This document shows positions 8,117 through 17,160 of a stretch of 64,000 nucleotides of DNA, piece after piece. Source of the stretch: Thermopolyspora sp044507605. GTDB lineage: Bacteria > Actinomycetota > Actinomycetes > Streptosporangiales > Streptosporangiaceae. The stretch covers positions 5,790-69,789 of the forward strand of contig JBIQJI010000025.1 of assembly GCA_044507605.1 (NCBI GenBank). The letters are read 5' to 3'. The translations under genes and the position numbers were made by a program. The first letter of the stretch is position 1. The number at the start of each line of letters is the position of its first letter. Below the pieces are notes generated by a model, which was not told the origin of the DNA, made no database searches, and was given only the letters and a program-made list of their open reading frames with translations.

Positions 8117-8734
8117 TGGTGCTCCCTTGGTTATAGGTCATGGCGGGGTTCATGCCCCGTCTACCCGAGACACCACACCGCCTCGTACGCGATGTCGTGC
8201 CGGGAGCTTAATCCGTGGACGGCGATCCGAACCAGTCGTCATCGATCGGTGACCAGGATGTTTCTCTCGTGTGAGCACGCCACTATCGAAATCGGGCATC
8301 ATATGGGCCGATGTGATCACCGCATCCGGCAGCGCCGAGCGCGGGCGGCGGCGGGGACGCGGATCACGCGCCCGGGCGCGGCTGTACCCCCGGTCGCGCA
8401 CGTACGCCGCTTCGGCGAAGGAGGCGGCGCGGCCGCGGCGAACACCGCGTGGCGCAGGGGCCGCAGCATGCTGCGAGCCCGCAGGGCGGCGACCTTTGGG
8501 TCCGTGCGAGGCACGTTGTCTACTCGGTCGGCCGGTTGTCCCGCGGGCTCTGGCGTCACCACGCTAGCGACCCGGGAGGGGTGTGCGCAAAAGGAGCGGC
8601 AAAGGCGATCCGTACTGTTATACGAAGCTCATCCCGGGCTCATCCCGGCCGGATCCGCGGGCCCGTCCCGGAGTCTGTCGCCGATCATGCCGTGACCGGC
8701 ACTTTTCGTCGGAGGCGGCGGCTAGGCTGCCAGT
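8117..8734. other. Intergenic region between livH and polA (618 bp)
   Basis: The divergent region carries the livH RBS at its left end and a polA -10 element at its right end (TAGGCT, 8723-8728). Short frames on both strands (for example 8271-8567 and 8317-8562) have Arg/Ala/Pro-rich, patternless products and no ribosome-binding sites, so I do not call genes. I see no clear terminator or operator. Confidence 0.5.
8723..8728 (+). promoter_or_regulatory. -10 element TAGGCT, leaderless promoter for polA
   Basis: A TAnnnT hexamer ends 6 nt before the polA GTG (8735). No Shine-Dalgarno sequence lies between them, so the mRNA likely begins at the start codon. The -35 region is weak. Confidence 0.5.
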
Positions 8735-11425
8735 GTGTCTGAGACCGAAGCGACGCGCGACTGCCTGATGTTGCTCGATGGGCATTCCCTGGCCTATCGG
8801 GCGTTCTACGCCCTCAAGGAGGCCAACCTCGTCACCACCGACGGGCAGCACACCGAGGCGGTCTACGGGTTCACCTCGATGCTCGTCAACCTGCTGCGCG
8901 ACGAACGGCCGAGCAACGTCGTGGTGTGCTTCGATCGATCGGAGCCGACGTTCCGGCACGAGTCCTACCAGGCGTACAAGGCGAACCGGCAGGAGACGCC
9001 CGAAGACTTCCGCGGGCAGATGAGCCTCATCTTCGAGCTGCTCGACGTGCTGCGCGTGCCGCGCCTGTCGCTGGCGGGCTTCGAGGCCGACGACCTGATC
9101 GCCACCCTCGCCACCAGGGCCGCCGAGCAGGGCATGGACGTGCTCATCGTCAGCGGCGACCGCGACAACCTGCAGCTGGTCAACGACAAGGTGACCGTGC
9201 TGATGACCCGCCGCGGCATCAGCGACATGACCCGCTTCACCCCCGAGACGGTGCAGGAGAAGTACGGTCTCACCCCGGCGCAGTATCCCGACTTCGCCGC
9301 GCTGCGCGGCGACCCCAGCGACAACCTGCCGAGCATCCCCGGCGTGGGGGAGAAGACCGCCGCCAAGTGGGTGCGCGAGTTCGGCTCGCTCGCCGCGCTG
9401 GTCGACCGCGTCGACGAGGTCAAGGGCAAGGCCGGCGAGCGGCTGCGCGAGCACCTCGGCCAGGTCATCCACAACCGGCAGCTCACCGAGCTGCGCCGCG
9501 ACGTGCCGCTCGACGTCGACCTCGCCGATCTGCGGCGCGGTCCCTTCGACCGCGAAGGCGTGCACAAGCTGTTCGACTCGCTGCAGTTCCGCGGCGAGCT
9601 GCGCGACCGCGCGTTCAAGGTGCTCGGCGGCGGCCAGGCCGAGCCGGAGGCCGACGAGGGCTTCACGGTCGAGGTGACCGAGCTCGGTCCCGACGAGGTC
9701 GCCGGCTGGCTGGCGGCCATGCCCGAAGGCCGGGCCGGGCTGGCGTTCACGTGTGTCTACGGCAGCGGCACCGGCCGTGTCGACGCGCTCGCGATCGCCT
9801 CGGCCGGCGGCACCGGCGCCTACATCGACATGACCGCCCTCACTCCGGCCGACCAGGCCGCGCTCGCCGCCTGGCTCGCCGACGACGCCAGGCCCAAGGC
9901 CGTCCACGACGCCAAGGGCCCGCTGCTGGCGTTGTGGGCCCACGGCTTCGACCTGCGCGGCCTCACCTGCGACACCGCGCTGGGCGCCTATCTCGCGCTG
10001 CCCGGCCAGGCGTCGTTCCCGCTCGACGACCTCGTGCTGCGCTACCTCCATCGCGAGCTGCGCGCCGAGGAGAGCACCGGCGGCCAGACCGCCCTGTTCG
10101 ACGACCCCGCCGACCGGGCGGGCGAGGACCTCGCGCTGCGCGCCGAGGCGGTGCGCGAGCTGGCCGAGGCCATCGAGGCGCACCTGGAGCCGCGCGGCGG
10201 CACCCGGCTGATGCGCGACGTCGAGCTGCCCCTGGTGCATGTGCTCGCCCAGATGGAGCGTGACGGCATCGCCGCCGATCGCGACTACTTCGTCGGCCTG
10301 GAGGCCGAGTTCGGCGCGGCGGTCAAGCAGGCGGTCGAGGAGGCGCACCGGGTCGTCGGCGAGCAGTTCAACCTCGGCTCCCCCAAGCAGCTGCAGGAGA
10401 TCCTGTTCAACCGGCTCGGGCTGCCCAAGACCAAGCGCATCAAGACCGGCTACACCACCGACGCCGACGCGCTGGCCTGGCTGGCCACCCAGACCGACAA
10501 CGAGCTCCCGGCGATCCTGCTGCGCCACCGCGACCAGACCAAGCTGCGGGTCACCGTCGAGGGGCTGATCAAGGAGATCGCCGACGATCGGCGCATCCAC
10601 ACCACGTTCAACCAGACCCGCGCCGCCACGGGCCGGCTGAGCTCGGAGAAGCCCAACCTGCAGAACATCCCGATCCGCACCTCCGAGGGCCGGCGCATCC
10701 GCCAGGGCTTCACGGTCGGCGAGGGGTACGAAACCCTGCTCACCGCCGACTACAGCCAGATCGAGCTGCGCATCATGGCGCACCTGTCGGGCGACGAGTC
10801 GCTGATCGCGTCGTTCGAGTCGGGGCACGACTTCCACAAGGCCACCGCGGCCCGGGTGTTCGACCTGCCGCCCGAGCGCATCGACGGCGACCTGCGGGCC
10901 CGCATCAAGGCGATGAACTACGGCCTGGCCTACGGGCTGTCCGACTTCGGGCTGGCGGGCCAGCTGAACATCCCCGTGGCCGAGGCCCGGGCGCTCAAGG
11001 ACGAATACTTCGAGGAGTTCGGCGGGGTCCGCGACTTCCTGCAGGAGGTCGTCGCGCGGGCCCGCCACGACGGCTACACCGAGACCATCCTCGGCCGCCG
11101 CCGCTACCTGCCCGACCTGACCAGCGACAACCGGCAGCGGCGCGAGATGGCCGAGCGCATGGCGCTCAACGCCCCGATCCAGGGCTCGGCCGCCGACATC
11201 ATCAAGGTGGCCATGCTCAACGTCTTCCGGGCGCTGCGCGAGGGCGGCCTGCGTTCGCGCATGCTGCTGCAGGTGCACGACGAACTGGTCTTCGAGGTGG
11301 CGCCCGGCGAGCTCGACCGGCTGCGCGCGCTGGTGGTGGACACGATGGGCGCGGCCTACGACCTGCGCGTGCCGCTGTCGGTCTCGGTGGGCGTCGGCCG
11401 CACCTGGGAGGACGCCGGTCACTAG
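8735..11425 (+). CDS. polA: DNA polymerase I
   Basis: An 896-residue repair and Okazaki-fragment polymerase. Domain order: 5'-flap nuclease (about 1-300; LLDGHSLAYRAFYA, FEADDLIATLA, GVGEKTAAKW), a degenerate 3'-5' exonuclease region (about 315-490), and the family A polymerase (about 500-896) with motif A TADYSQIELR (metal-binding D672), motif B RIKAMNYGLAYGL and motif C QVHDELVFE (D849). The middle domain lacks the acidic DxE motif of proofreading enzymes (the first strand reads LAFTCVYGSG), so proofreading is probably absent, as is usual for actinobacterial PolA. GTG start supported by the -10 element 6 nt upstream. Confidence 0.97.
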   Translation: MSETEATRDCLMLLDGHSLAYRAFYALKEANLVTTDGQHTEAVYGFTSMLVNLLRDERPSNVVVCFDRSEPTFRHESYQAYKANRQETPEDFRGQMSLIFELLDVLRVPRLSLAGFEADDLIATLATRAAEQGMDVLIVSGDRDNLQLVNDKVTVLMTRRGISDMTRFTPETVQEKYGLTPAQYPDFAALRGDPSDNLPSIPGVGEKTAAKWVREFGSLAALVDRVDEVKGKAGERLREHLGQVIHNRQLTELRRDVPLDVDLADLRRGPFDREGVHKLFDSLQFRGELRDRAFKVLGGGQAEPEADEGFTVEVTELGPDEVAGWLAAMPEGRAGLAFTCVYGSGTGRVDALAIASAGGTGAYIDMTALTPADQAALAAWLADDARPKAVHDAKGPLLALWAHGFDLRGLTCDTALGAYLALPGQASFPLDDLVLRYLHRELRAEESTGGQTALFDDPADRAGEDLALRAEAVRELAEAIEAHLEPRGGTRLMRDVELPLVHVLAQMERDGIAADRDYFVGLEAEFGAAVKQAVEEAHRVVGEQFNLGSPKQLQEILFNRLGLPKTKRIKTGYTTDADALAWLATQTDNELPAILLRHRDQTKLRVTVEGLIKEIADDRRIHTTFNQTRAATGRLSSEKPNLQNIPIRTSEGRRIRQGFTVGEGYETLLTADYSQIELRIMAHLSGDESLIASFESGHDFHKATAARVFDLPPERIDGDLRARIKAMNYGLAYGLSDFGLAGQLNIPVAEARALKDEYFEEFGGVRDFLQEVVARARHDGYTETILGRRRYLPDLTSDNRQRREMAERMALNAPIQGSAADIIKVAMLNVFRALREGGLRSRMLLQVHDELVFEVAPGELDRLRALVVDTMGAAYDLRVPLSVSVGVGRTWEDAGH

Positions 11426-11558
11426 CGGGCGGCCGCGTGCCCGCGCCCGCCACGGTCGCCGGCCACGAATCGCCGCCACGATGACGGCTTTTCGGGTCGT
11501 ACGGAGATCTACCCGGGTTATGGTGAAATCCGGCTCGCCGTAGAACCGAAGGAGTCGG

Positions 11559-12668
11559 GTGGGAAGACCCGCGACGCTGACCCGAGCGGTCGCACTCGCC
11601 AACGCGACAGTGGTGCTCATGGCCATGTCGGTGCTGTGGCTCCTCCCGCCCGCCCACTGGCAGCACGAGCGGTCCCGTGCGGCACGCCCGGACCAGGCGC
11701 CGCACACCGCGCCGCCGAGCGCCGCCCCGCTCCCGTCGGCCACGCCCTCGCCGCCGCCGGTCGCGGCCACCGTCGCCTCGGCGCGCGAGGTGAAGGCCAA
11801 CGAGCTCGGCCTGGTGCCGGTGATCATGTACCACCGGGTCATGAAGAAGCGCCGGGCGTCGATCGACCGTACCCCGGCGCAGCTGCGCGACGAACTGGAG
11901 AAGCTGGCCGAGCAGGACTACGTGCCGGTCACCGCGGCGGAGTACGTCACCGGCCGCATCGACATCCCGGCCGGCACGCACCCGGTGGTGCTGACGTTCG
12001 ACGACGGCTGGGCCAACCAGTTCACCCTCGGCGCCGACGGCACGCCGAAGAAGGGCACCGCGGCCGCCGTCCTGATGGAGGTGGCCGCCAGGCATCCGGG
12101 GTTCCGCCCGGTCGCGACGTTCTGGGTGAACCACGACCCGTTCGGGCTGCACGACCGCGCCGAGCAGCGGCGGGCGGTGCGCTGGCTGGTCGAGCGCGGC
12201 TTCGAGGTCGCCAACCACACCTACCATCACCCCGACCTGCGCCGGCTGAAGAAAAAGCAGGTCAAGGAGGAGATCGTCCGCGAGGAGCGGCTGCTCCGCG
12301 CCATCGGCACCGGGCCGTCCACGACCTTCGCGCTGCCTTACGGGAGCGAGCCGCGGAGCATGAAGGTGGCGCGCGAGGGAAGCTGGGACGGCACGCGATA
12401 TCATTTTCGCGGCGTCTTCCTGGCGGGGGCCACCCCGGCCGCCTCGCCCTACGCCAAGGACTTCGACCCGCTGCGCATCCCGCGGATCCAGTCCAACGGC
12501 ACCAAGGGCGAGTGCCGCAAATGGTGCTCGACGTACTGGCTGCGGTGGCTGGACAAGCATCCGGCTCGGCGCTATACGGCCGACGGAGATCCGCACCGGA
12601 TCTCCATCCCCAAGAAGCTTCGGGGTAATATCTCTCCAAAGCGGGGCGAGAAGGTTGTGGCTTACTAG
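11559..12668 (+). CDS. Membrane-anchored polysaccharide deacetylase family protein
   Basis: A 369-residue carbohydrate esterase 4 (NodB) type protein, likely acting on cell-wall glycan outside the cell. An N-terminal hydrophobic segment (about residues 9-31) serves as anchor or signal, followed by a Pro/Ala-rich linker to about residue 75. The catalytic domain starts at LVPVIMYHRV and contains motif 1 TFDDG (146-150) and the metal-binding HTYHH (220-224). The C-terminus is Lys/Arg-rich with two close cysteines (ECRKWC). GTG start with AAGGAG 4 nt upstream. It stands alone between polA and rpsA; the substrate (peptidoglycan GlcNAc or another glycan) is unknown. Confidence 0.88.
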   Translation: MGRPATLTRAVALANATVVLMAMSVLWLLPPAHWQHERSRAARPDQAPHTAPPSAAPLPSATPSPPPVAATVASAREVKANELGLVPVIMYHRVMKKRRASIDRTPAQLRDELEKLAEQDYVPVTAAEYVTGRIDIPAGTHPVVLTFDDGWANQFTLGADGTPKKGTAAAVLMEVAARHPGFRPVATFWVNHDPFGLHDRAEQRRAVRWLVERGFEVANHTYHHPDLRRLKKKQVKEEIVREERLLRAIGTGPSTTFALPYGSEPRSMKVAREGSWDGTRYHFRGVFLAGATPAASPYAKDFDPLRIPRIQSNGTKGECRKWCSTYWLRWLDKHPARRYTADGDPHRISIPKKLRGNISPKRGEKVVAY

Positions 12669-12699
12669 CGTCACCGGGGGTTCTGCCGGGGACCTCGGA

Positions 12700-12728
12700 T
12701 TGACTGTGCCCCAAACGTCTCATAAGCT
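12700..12728 (+). promoter_or_regulatory. Promoter for rpsA (TTGACT - 17 - TAAGCT)
   Basis: A -35 TTGACT (12700-12705) and -10 TAAGCT (12723-12728) are separated by exactly 17 bp, a near-consensus primary sigma promoter and the best promoter seen in the window. The predicted start near 12735 leaves a 5' leader of about 150 nt before the rpsA ATG, room for leader regulation, though I see no definite structure. Confidence 0.75.
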
Positions 12729-12883
12729 GATCGCTGCGCTGTTGGCTCGCGCGTGCCTCAGACGGAGCGGGTTCGCGCTCGGTCATCGCAGACCATAGGG
12801 ATCACTCCTCAACGGCTGAACGAAAAGGCCTTCGGCGCATCCGCCACATCTACACCCTGTCCGCGTTCGGAGCACTTCCACAC

Positions 12884-14365
12884 ATGACGAGCAGCACCGA
12901 GGCCACCTCGAACACCCCGCAGGTAGCGGTCAACGACATCGGTTCCGAGGAGGCCTTCCTCGCCGCGATCGACGAGACCATCAAGTACTTCAACGACGGC
13001 GACATCGTTGAGGGGACCGTCGTCAAGGTCGATCGAGACGAGGTCTTGCTCGACATCGGCTACAAGACCGAAGGCGTCATCCCGTCCCGCGAGCTGTCCA
13101 TCAAGCACGACGTCGATCCGGCCGAAGTCGTCGAGGTCGGCGAGCATGTCGAGGCCCTGGTCCTTCAGAAGGAGGACAAGGAGGGCCGCCTGATCCTGTC
13201 CAAGAAGCGCGCGCAGTACGAACGCGCCTGGGGCACGATCGAAAAGATCAAGGACGAAGACGGGATCGTCACCGGCACGGTCATCGAGGTCGTCAAGGGC
13301 GGTCTCATCCTCGACATCGGGCTGCGCGGCTTCCTGCCGGCGTCGCTGGTCGAGATGCGCCGTGTCCGCGACCTGCAGCCGTACGTCGGCCGTGAGCTCG
13401 AAGCCAAGATCATCGAGCTGGACAAGAACCGCAACAACGTGGTCCTGTCCCGTCGCGCCTGGCTGGAGCAGACCCAGTCCGAGGTGCGTCAGACCTTCCT
13501 CAACACCCTGCAGAAGGGCCAGGTCCGCAAGGGCGTCGTGTCGTCGATCGTCAACTTCGGCGCGTTCGTCGACCTCGGCGGCGTCGACGGTCTGGTGCAC
13601 GTGTCCGAGCTGTCCTGGAAGCACATCGATCACCCCTCCGAGGTCGTCGAGGTCGGCCAGGAGGTCACGGTCGAGGTGCTCGACGTCGACATGGAGCGCG
13701 AGCGGGTCTCGCTGTCGCTGAAGGCGACGCAGGAGGACCCCTGGCAGCAGTTCGCCCGCACCCACCAGATCGGCCAGGTCGTGCCCGGCCGGGTCACCAA
13801 GCTGGTGCCGTTCGGCGCGTTCGTCCGGGTCGAGGAGGGCATCGAGGGCCTGGTGCACATCTCCGAGCTGGCCGAGCGCCACGTCGAGATCCCCGAGCAG
13901 GTCGTGCAGGTCGGCGACGAGATCTTCGTCAAGATCATCGACATCGACCTCGACCGGCGCCGCATCTCGCTGTCGCTCAAGCAGGCCAACGAGGGCGCCA
14001 TCGGCTCCGACGTCGAGTTCGACCCCACGCTCTACGGCATGGCGGCCGAGTACGACGAGCAGGGCAACTACCGCTACCCCGAGGGCTTCGACCCCGACAC
14101 GGGCGAGTGGCTCGAGGGCTTCGAGAAGCAGCGCGAGGAGTGGGAGCGGCAGTACGCCGAGGCCCAGGCCCGCTTCGAGGCCCACAAGCGCCAGGTCGAG
14201 GAGGCCCGCAAGGCCGAGGCCGAGGCGGAGGCCCCGTCGTCCTACTCCGGCGAGTCCCACCAGGGCGGCCAGCAGCATGGCCACCACCAGGGCGGCGGTG
14301 CCCTGGCCTCCGACGAGGCTCTCGCGGCCCTGCGCGAGAAGCTCGCGGGCGGCGGCCAGAGCTGA
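12884..14365 (+). CDS. rpsA: 30S ribosomal protein S1
   Basis: A 493-residue ribosomal protein that helps load mRNA onto the 30S subunit. Four S1 (OB-fold) repeats are visible: about residues 36-106 (GDIVEGTVVKVDRDEVLLDI), 121-190 (GIVTGTVIEVVKGGLILDIG), 207-277 (GQVRKGVVSSIVNFGAFVDL) and 294-364 (GQVVPGRVTKLVPFGAFVRV). The last two, with the FGAFV motif, are the strongest. The four-repeat form with a charged, Glu/Ala/Gln-rich C-terminal tail is usual in actinobacteria. The RBS is weak (GGAG-like, about 10 nt upstream); a consensus promoter and a long leader precede it and a terminator follows, so it is monocistronic. Confidence 0.97.
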   Translation: MTSSTEATSNTPQVAVNDIGSEEAFLAAIDETIKYFNDGDIVEGTVVKVDRDEVLLDIGYKTEGVIPSRELSIKHDVDPAEVVEVGEHVEALVLQKEDKEGRLILSKKRAQYERAWGTIEKIKDEDGIVTGTVIEVVKGGLILDIGLRGFLPASLVEMRRVRDLQPYVGRELEAKIIELDKNRNNVVLSRRAWLEQTQSEVRQTFLNTLQKGQVRKGVVSSIVNFGAFVDLGGVDGLVHVSELSWKHIDHPSEVVEVGQEVTVEVLDVDMERERVSLSLKATQEDPWQQFARTHQIGQVVPGRVTKLVPFGAFVRVEEGIEGLVHISELAERHVEIPEQVVQVGDEIFVKIIDIDLDRRRISLSLKQANEGAIGSDVEFDPTLYGMAAEYDEQGNYRYPEGFDPDTGEWLEGFEKQREEWERQYAEAQARFEAHKRQVEEARKAEAEAEAPSSYSGESHQGGQQHGHHQGGGALASDEALAALREKLAGGGQS

Positions 14366-14386
14366 TCCGGCGGTAAGCGAAGCGGA

Positions 14387-14416
14387 GGGGCCCCACCGGT
14401 GAGGTGGGGCCCCTTT
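14387..14416 (+). terminator. Rho-independent terminator after rpsA
   Basis: A perfect 11-bp stem (14387-14397 with 14403-14413) with a 5-nt loop, followed by TTT, lies 21 nt after the rpsA stop codon. Confidence 0.85.
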
Positions 14417-14442
14417 CGCCGTCCGGTTTCACCCGCTGTCGA

Positions 14443-14448
14443 TAGGGT
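14443..14448 (+). promoter_or_regulatory. -10 element TAGGGT, leaderless promoter for the GNAT-coaE pair
   Basis: A TAnnnT hexamer ends 6 nt before the GTG at 14455. No Shine-Dalgarno sequence is present between it and the start, and the element lies just after the rpsA terminator. Confidence 0.5.
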
Positions 14449-14454
14449 GACCCC

Positions 14455-14913
14455 GTGATGCGCATCGAGCGGGCCGTGCCGGCGGACGCGGGGGAGATCC
14501 TCACCGTGCAACGCGCCGCCTACGTGACCGAGGCCCAGCTGTACGGCGACCCGTTCCTGCCTCCTCTGGTCGACACTCTCGACCGCGTCCGCGCGGTGAT
14601 CAAGGACGCGACGGTGCTCAAGGCCGTCGAGGACGGCCGTGTCGTGGGGGCCGTGCGGGGCCGGATGACCGGCGCCACCTGTGTGGCCGGCCGTCTGGTG
14701 GTGGCTCCCGACCGGCAGGGCAGGGGCATCGGCGCCGCGCTGCTGACGGCCCTGCACGACGCGCTGCCGGAGGCGGCCGTGTTCGACGCGTTCACCGGCC
14801 ACCTGTCCGAAGGCGGCCTGCGGCTGTGCCGGCGGCACGGCTACCGCGAGACCGCACGCGAACGCGTCCACGAGCATCTGACGCTGGTCCATCTGCGAAG
14901 GGAGCGGGCGTGA
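14455..14913 (+). CDS. GNAT family N-acetyltransferase
   Basis: A 152-residue GCN5-related acyl-CoA-dependent acetyltransferase; the substrate is unknown. The acetyl-CoA binding motif A is clear (LVVAPDRQGRGIGAALL, about residues 82-98), preceded by the V-shaped beta strands (VVGAVRGRM). The C-terminal GLRLCRRHGYRETAR is typical. GTG at 14455 fits the -10 element for leaderless translation; the ATG three bases on is an alternative. The stop overlaps the coaE start (GTGA), so the two are co-translated, but a functional link to CoA synthesis is only suggested by this. Confidence 0.9.
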   Translation: MMRIERAVPADAGEILTVQRAAYVTEAQLYGDPFLPPLVDTLDRVRAVIKDATVLKAVEDGRVVGAVRGRMTGATCVAGRLVVAPDRQGRGIGAALLTALHDALPEAAVFDAFTGHLSEGGLRLCRRHGYRETARERVHEHLTLVHLRRERA

Positions 14914-15521
14914 CGCTGCGGGTCGCCCTCACCGGCGGCATCGGCTCGGGCAAGAGCGAGGTCTCGCGGCGGCTCGCCGAGCACGGCGCGATCGTCATCG
15001 ACGCCGACCGTGTCGCGCGTGAGGTCGTCGAGCCGGGCACTCCGGGGCTGGCCGCCGTCGTCGAGACGTTCGGCCGTGAGGTGCTGCGCGGCGACGGATC
15101 GCTGGACCGGGAGCGGCTCGGGTCGATCGTGTTCCGCGACAAGGAGCGCCTGGCCGCCCTCAACGCCATCGTGCACCCCCTCGTCGGCGAGCGCGTCGCC
15201 GAGTTGCAGCGCGCCGCCCCCGACGACGCCGTCGTGGTCTACGACGTGCCGCTGCTCGCCGAGAACGACCTGGCCGGTGGGTTCGACGTGGTGATCGTCG
15301 TCGACGCCTGCGACGACATCCGCATCGACCGGCTGACCCGGCTGCGGGGCATGAGCGAGGCCGACGCCCGGTCGCGCATCGCCGCCCAGGCGAGCCGCGA
15401 CGACCGCCTGCGCCTCGCCGACATCGTGATCACCAACGAGGGCACCCTCGACGATCTGCGCCGCCGCGTCGACGAGGTCTGGGCCGACCTGGTCGCCCGC
15501 CTGGGCGCGCACCGGGCCTAG
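14910..15521 (+). CDS. coaE: Dephospho-CoA kinase
   Basis: A 203-residue cytoplasmic enzyme that phosphorylates the 3'-hydroxyl of dephospho-CoA, the last step of CoA synthesis. P-loop GGIGSGKS (residues 9-16), the substrate region DADRVAREVVEPGTPG, VYDVPLL and the lid Arg-rich segment RLTRLRG are all present. The length fits the single-domain CoaE, without the C-terminal UPF0157 extension found in mycobacteria. The start codon is the GTG overlapping the previous stop by 4 nt. The final HRA-stop is followed by a convergent hairpin. Confidence 0.96.
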   Translation: MTLRVALTGGIGSGKSEVSRRLAEHGAIVIDADRVAREVVEPGTPGLAAVVETFGREVLRGDGSLDRERLGSIVFRDKERLAALNAIVHPLVGERVAELQRAAPDDAVVVYDVPLLAENDLAGGFDVVIVVDACDDIRIDRLTRLRGMSEADARSRIAAQASRDDRLRLADIVITNEGTLDDLRRRVDEVWADLVARLGAHRA

Positions 15522-15604
15522 CTCGCACGCGGCGCTCAGCCGGTCGAGATGGCCCGGGGAGCCGACGGTGGAAACCAGGGGGCGCCGGAAGGCCGGACGC
15601 CGGC

Positions 15605-15630
15605 CCCAGGCGGCCCTGGGGCCGCCTGGG
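15605..15630. terminator. Hairpin between convergent coaE and the membrane-HTH gene
   Basis: A perfect 10-bp stem (15605-15614 with 15621-15630) with a 6-nt loop lies between two converging genes. No T-run flanks it. It is probably a bidirectional terminator. Confidence 0.5.
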
Positions 15631-15648
15631 AGGCCGATGACGGCCGGG

Positions 15649-16902
15649 TCAGTGCGCGGCCGAGCCGTTCACCGACAGGACGGGCTCGGGTGTCTCGATC
15701 GCCGGGAAGGTGCCGGTGTCGATGAGACCGTGCTCGTTGTAGGCGGCCTCGAGCAGGGCGTGGGCCTTGGGCTCCAGCTTCCACAGCGCGCGGTACTCCC
15801 TGGCGGTGCTCAGCGACACGCCGGTCTCGCGCGCGATGTCGGCGGCGCGGGGGACGTACTTGCGCTCGATCTGCTGGTCCCAGTACTTGCGCGCGGCCCG
15901 CATCAGGGCGGCGCGGCGGGCGGTGTCGACGACCGGGGCCGGGGCCTCGACGATCTCCACCTCGTCGTCGTCATCGTCGTCGATCACGACTCGGCGGCCG
16001 GCGCCGGGCGCGATCGCGGCGGGCGCCTCCTGCCGCTCGTCGGGGTCCCAGGGCACGGCGGGGGTCAGGTTGATCAGCGCGGAGGTGTTGTAGAGGGCGC
16101 CGATCTGCGACAGCAGCGCCTCCTGGCGGGCCGGGTCGTTGGCGAGGCCGGTGTGCTCGACGGCCCGGTCCATCGCCTTGTCCAGCTTGGCGAGCGCGCT
16201 GCGCATCTTGCGCTCGGAGGCCCCCGAGGCGCGCAGCGCGCGGGCCCGCTTGGCCGCGAGGGCGACGCGGGTGAGGCGCCGGTGGGCGTCGACCTCGCTC
16301 GCGGTGCGGTCGCTCACCTCGGCCAGGCCCATGCGCACGAGCATGCGCTCGGGAGTGATGCGCCAGTGGATGCGCGACCGTCCGGTGATGCGGTGCCGTT
16401 CGATCGCCATGCCGCGCTCCCACAGCCACGCGGCCACGAGCGGGGCGGCCAGCCGGAACAGCGCCTCGGCCGGGCTGCGGGCGTCCATGCTCGACAGCAC
16501 CGCCGAGAGCGAGGTGAGCGCCCATACGGCGACGCCGTCGATGCCGGCGGAGTAGTTCTCGCGCATGTTGCGCCGCGCGCGCACCGCGCTGGTGATGACG
16601 GCGACCTCGATGAAGGCGAAGAGCAGCAGCCGCAGCGGGCCGTCGAAGCCCAGCACGTCGCCGGAGAACCGCCACATGCCCTGGGCGGACACGCCCGTGG
16701 CGATGCTGGCGGCGATGATCGTGAGGATGTCCTCCGCGGGGCGGGATCTGGCGAAGTCGCGGACCACCTTGGCGGCGGAGCGGAGGGCCACGCGGAGCGC
16801 GAGCACCGCCAGGCCGAGCAGGGCGAGGGCGAAGACACAGATGACGACCGTCTCGACCGGATGCTGGGACGTCCAGCCGGTGATTTGATCAATTGGGGGC
16901 AT
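15649..16902 (-). CDS. Multi-pass membrane protein with C-terminal helix-turn-helix, function unknown
   Basis: A 417-residue protein. The N-terminal 170 residues have four to five hydrophobic segments (about 17-40, 54-74, 85-105, 120-140, 145-163). A basic, helical cytoplasmic part follows (about 175-280), then an acidic run of six Asp (about 310-320), and a C-terminal segment resembling a helix-turn-helix (about 340-390: KYVPRAADIARETGVSLSTA). This layout recalls DUF2637/SpdB-like proteins of actinomycete plasmids and integrative elements, but no other transfer gene is nearby and base composition is like the flanks. It could be a membrane-tethered regulator. ATG start at 16902; no clear RBS. 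Confidence 0.75.
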   Translation of the reverse strand: MPPIDQITGWTSQHPVETVVICVFALALLGLAVLALRVALRSAAKVVRDFARSRPAEDILTIIAASIATGVSAQGMWRFSGDVLGFDGPLRLLLFAFIEVAVITSAVRARRNMRENYSAGIDGVAVWALTSLSAVLSSMDARSPAEALFRLAAPLVAAWLWERGMAIERHRITGRSRIHWRITPERMLVRMGLAEVSDRTASEVDAHRRLTRVALAAKRARALRASGASERKMRSALAKLDKAMDRAVEHTGLANDPARQEALLSQIGALYNTSALINLTPAVPWDPDERQEAPAAIAPGAGRRVVIDDDDDDEVEIVEAPAPVVDTARRAALMRAARKYWDQQIERKYVPRAADIARETGVSLSTAREYRALWKLEPKAHALLEAAYNEHGLIDTGTFPAIETPEPVLSVNGSAAH

Positions 16903-17082
16903 CAGTCACTGTCCGTCAGTTTCGATGTCTGACACGCTATCCGTGCGATCATTCCAGAACGCCGCCGCTCGTGAGCGGTGAAACGCGTGTCAATCCATGT
17001 GACTTCCGTGAAACCACGTGGTCAACGGCGGTGACGGAGGGCCCTGGCGGGCCGATGCCCGGGACAATCATGGGCAAACCAG

Positions 17083-17127
17083 AAAAAACCCCGGAGGGTT
17101 CACCGGGGCATCCCGGTGAACCCTCCG
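17083..17127 (-). terminator. Rho-independent terminator for the SPFH operon
   Basis: On the minus strand a perfect 16-bp stem (17112-17127 with 17092-17107) with a 4-nt loop is followed by CC and then six U residues (17088-17083). It lies 34 nt past the stop of the distal SPFH gene and is the most textbook terminator in the window. Confidence 0.92.
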
Positions 17128-17160
17128 TGATCGTGGCCGCGCCGTGACGCCGGCGTGACG

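Noticed and set aside
8271..8567. Possible small gene in the livH-polA gap
   Set aside because: Arg/Ala-rich composition, no ribosome-binding site, no recognisable domain, and overlapping frames on both strands of equal quality.
8618..11842. 1074-residue open frame opposite polA
   Set aside because: Shadow frame of a GC-rich coding region; the product is Arg/Gly/Val/Asp-rich without motifs, while polA on the other strand has full family motifs.
15649..16902. Integrated plasmid or integrative element around the membrane-HTH gene
   Set aside because: No integrase, FtsK-like transfer ATPase, replication gene or direct repeats are nearby and base composition does not change.
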